Below, piece by piece: positions 63,958-64,000 of a stretch of 64,000 nucleotides of DNA. Both the position numbers and the translations under genes were made by a program. The DNA lies in the NCBI RefSeq assembly GCF_002797935.1, contig NZ_PGER01000001.1, positions 3,162,001-3,226,000 on the forward strand, in the 5' to 3' direction. Positions within the stretch are counted from its first letter, which is position 1; each line of letters starts with the position of its first letter. The DNA is from Flavobacterium sp. 1. Lineage in GTDB: Bacteria; Bacteroidota; Bacteroidia; Flavobacteriales; Flavobacteriaceae. The notes beneath the pieces were generated by a model, which saw only the letters and a program-made list of their open reading frames with translations, had not been told where the DNA came from and ran no database searches.

Positions 63958-64000
63958 ATGGACACTATAATTACACGTAAAACTAACAAAAATAAGTATC
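63958..64000 (+). CDS. Start of a gene cut by the window edge
   Basis: ATG at 63958 opens MDTIITRKTNKNKY and runs out of the window (14 codons). A short basic N-terminus like this often precedes a membrane helix, as in efflux adaptor (HlyD/RND) proteins, which commonly lie beside this type of two-component pair in flavobacteria. That identity is a guess from context. The upstream sigma-54-like site and dyads support it being a real, regulated gene. Confidence 0.5.
   Translation, partial: MDTIITRKTNKNKY

Overview
The window is AT-rich and codes like a gliding member of the Bacteroidota, most probably Flavobacterium or a close relative. Four signs support this: the gldKLMN block of the type IX secretion/gliding motor, an exosortase of the XrtF type, a short RpoD lacking region 1.1, and promoters of the Bacteroidota form TTG-N18-21-TAnnTTTG. 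Much of it is core chromosome. I saw no rRNA, tRNA, CRISPR array, transposase or prophage gene.

Layout. 1-5.2 kb: a partial lipid kinase gene divergent from an App1-type phosphatidate phosphatase gene, an ABC-F ATPase, a DUF983 protein and an FAD oxidoreductase. 5.3-10 kb: gldK-gldL-gldM-gldN on the minus strand. 10.3-14 kb: an arginase-fold protein with a damaged metal site, and topA. 14.4-24 kb, plus strand: glpD, miaB, a GxxExxY gene between repeats, a receiver-less sigma-54 activator, lptE, a frameshifted TPR-type gene, secG, groES and groEL. 24-31.2 kb, minus strand: dedA, a three-gene metal-related TonB receptor operon, a beta-CASP nuclease next to an ATP-cone/endonuclease fusion, and the XrtF pair. 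31.3-44.5 kb: fRMsr-like GAF protein, rpsO, pnp, a TPR histidine kinase/LytTR regulator pair, a giant DUF2339 membrane protein, rpoD, rpe and a CBS protein. 44.9-61 kb is the most accessory part: GH78 rhamnosidase, a frameshifted BtrH-like gene, a Crp/Fnr regulator with an MBL protein and an NTF2-like lipoprotein, then GH2, DUF5107-TPR and a sugar MFS transporter divergent from an AraC regulator. 61-64 kb: an NtrB/NtrC-like two-component pair facing a new gene cut by the window edge.

How the genes work together. GldL/GldM form the inner-membrane motor and GldK/GldN the periplasmic/outer-membrane ring of T9SS. LptE, SecG, TopA, RpoD, S15, PNPase, GroESL, MiaB and Rpe are housekeeping. The MFS, DUF5107 and GH2 genes look like one sugar-use operon under the divergent AraC gene, without a SusC/SusD pair.

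Most notable non-gene signals: a modular intergenic repeat with constant ends and changing hairpin centres (three copies); two 16-bp dyads 21 bp apart upstream of a sigma-54-like promoter at the right end, beside a sigma-54 activator gene; two genes broken by single-base frameshifts, one exactly at a slippery A7 tract; twin hairpins with identical loops after rpoD; and several MITE-like inverted repeats. Assignments rest on reading motifs by eye. No database search was run.
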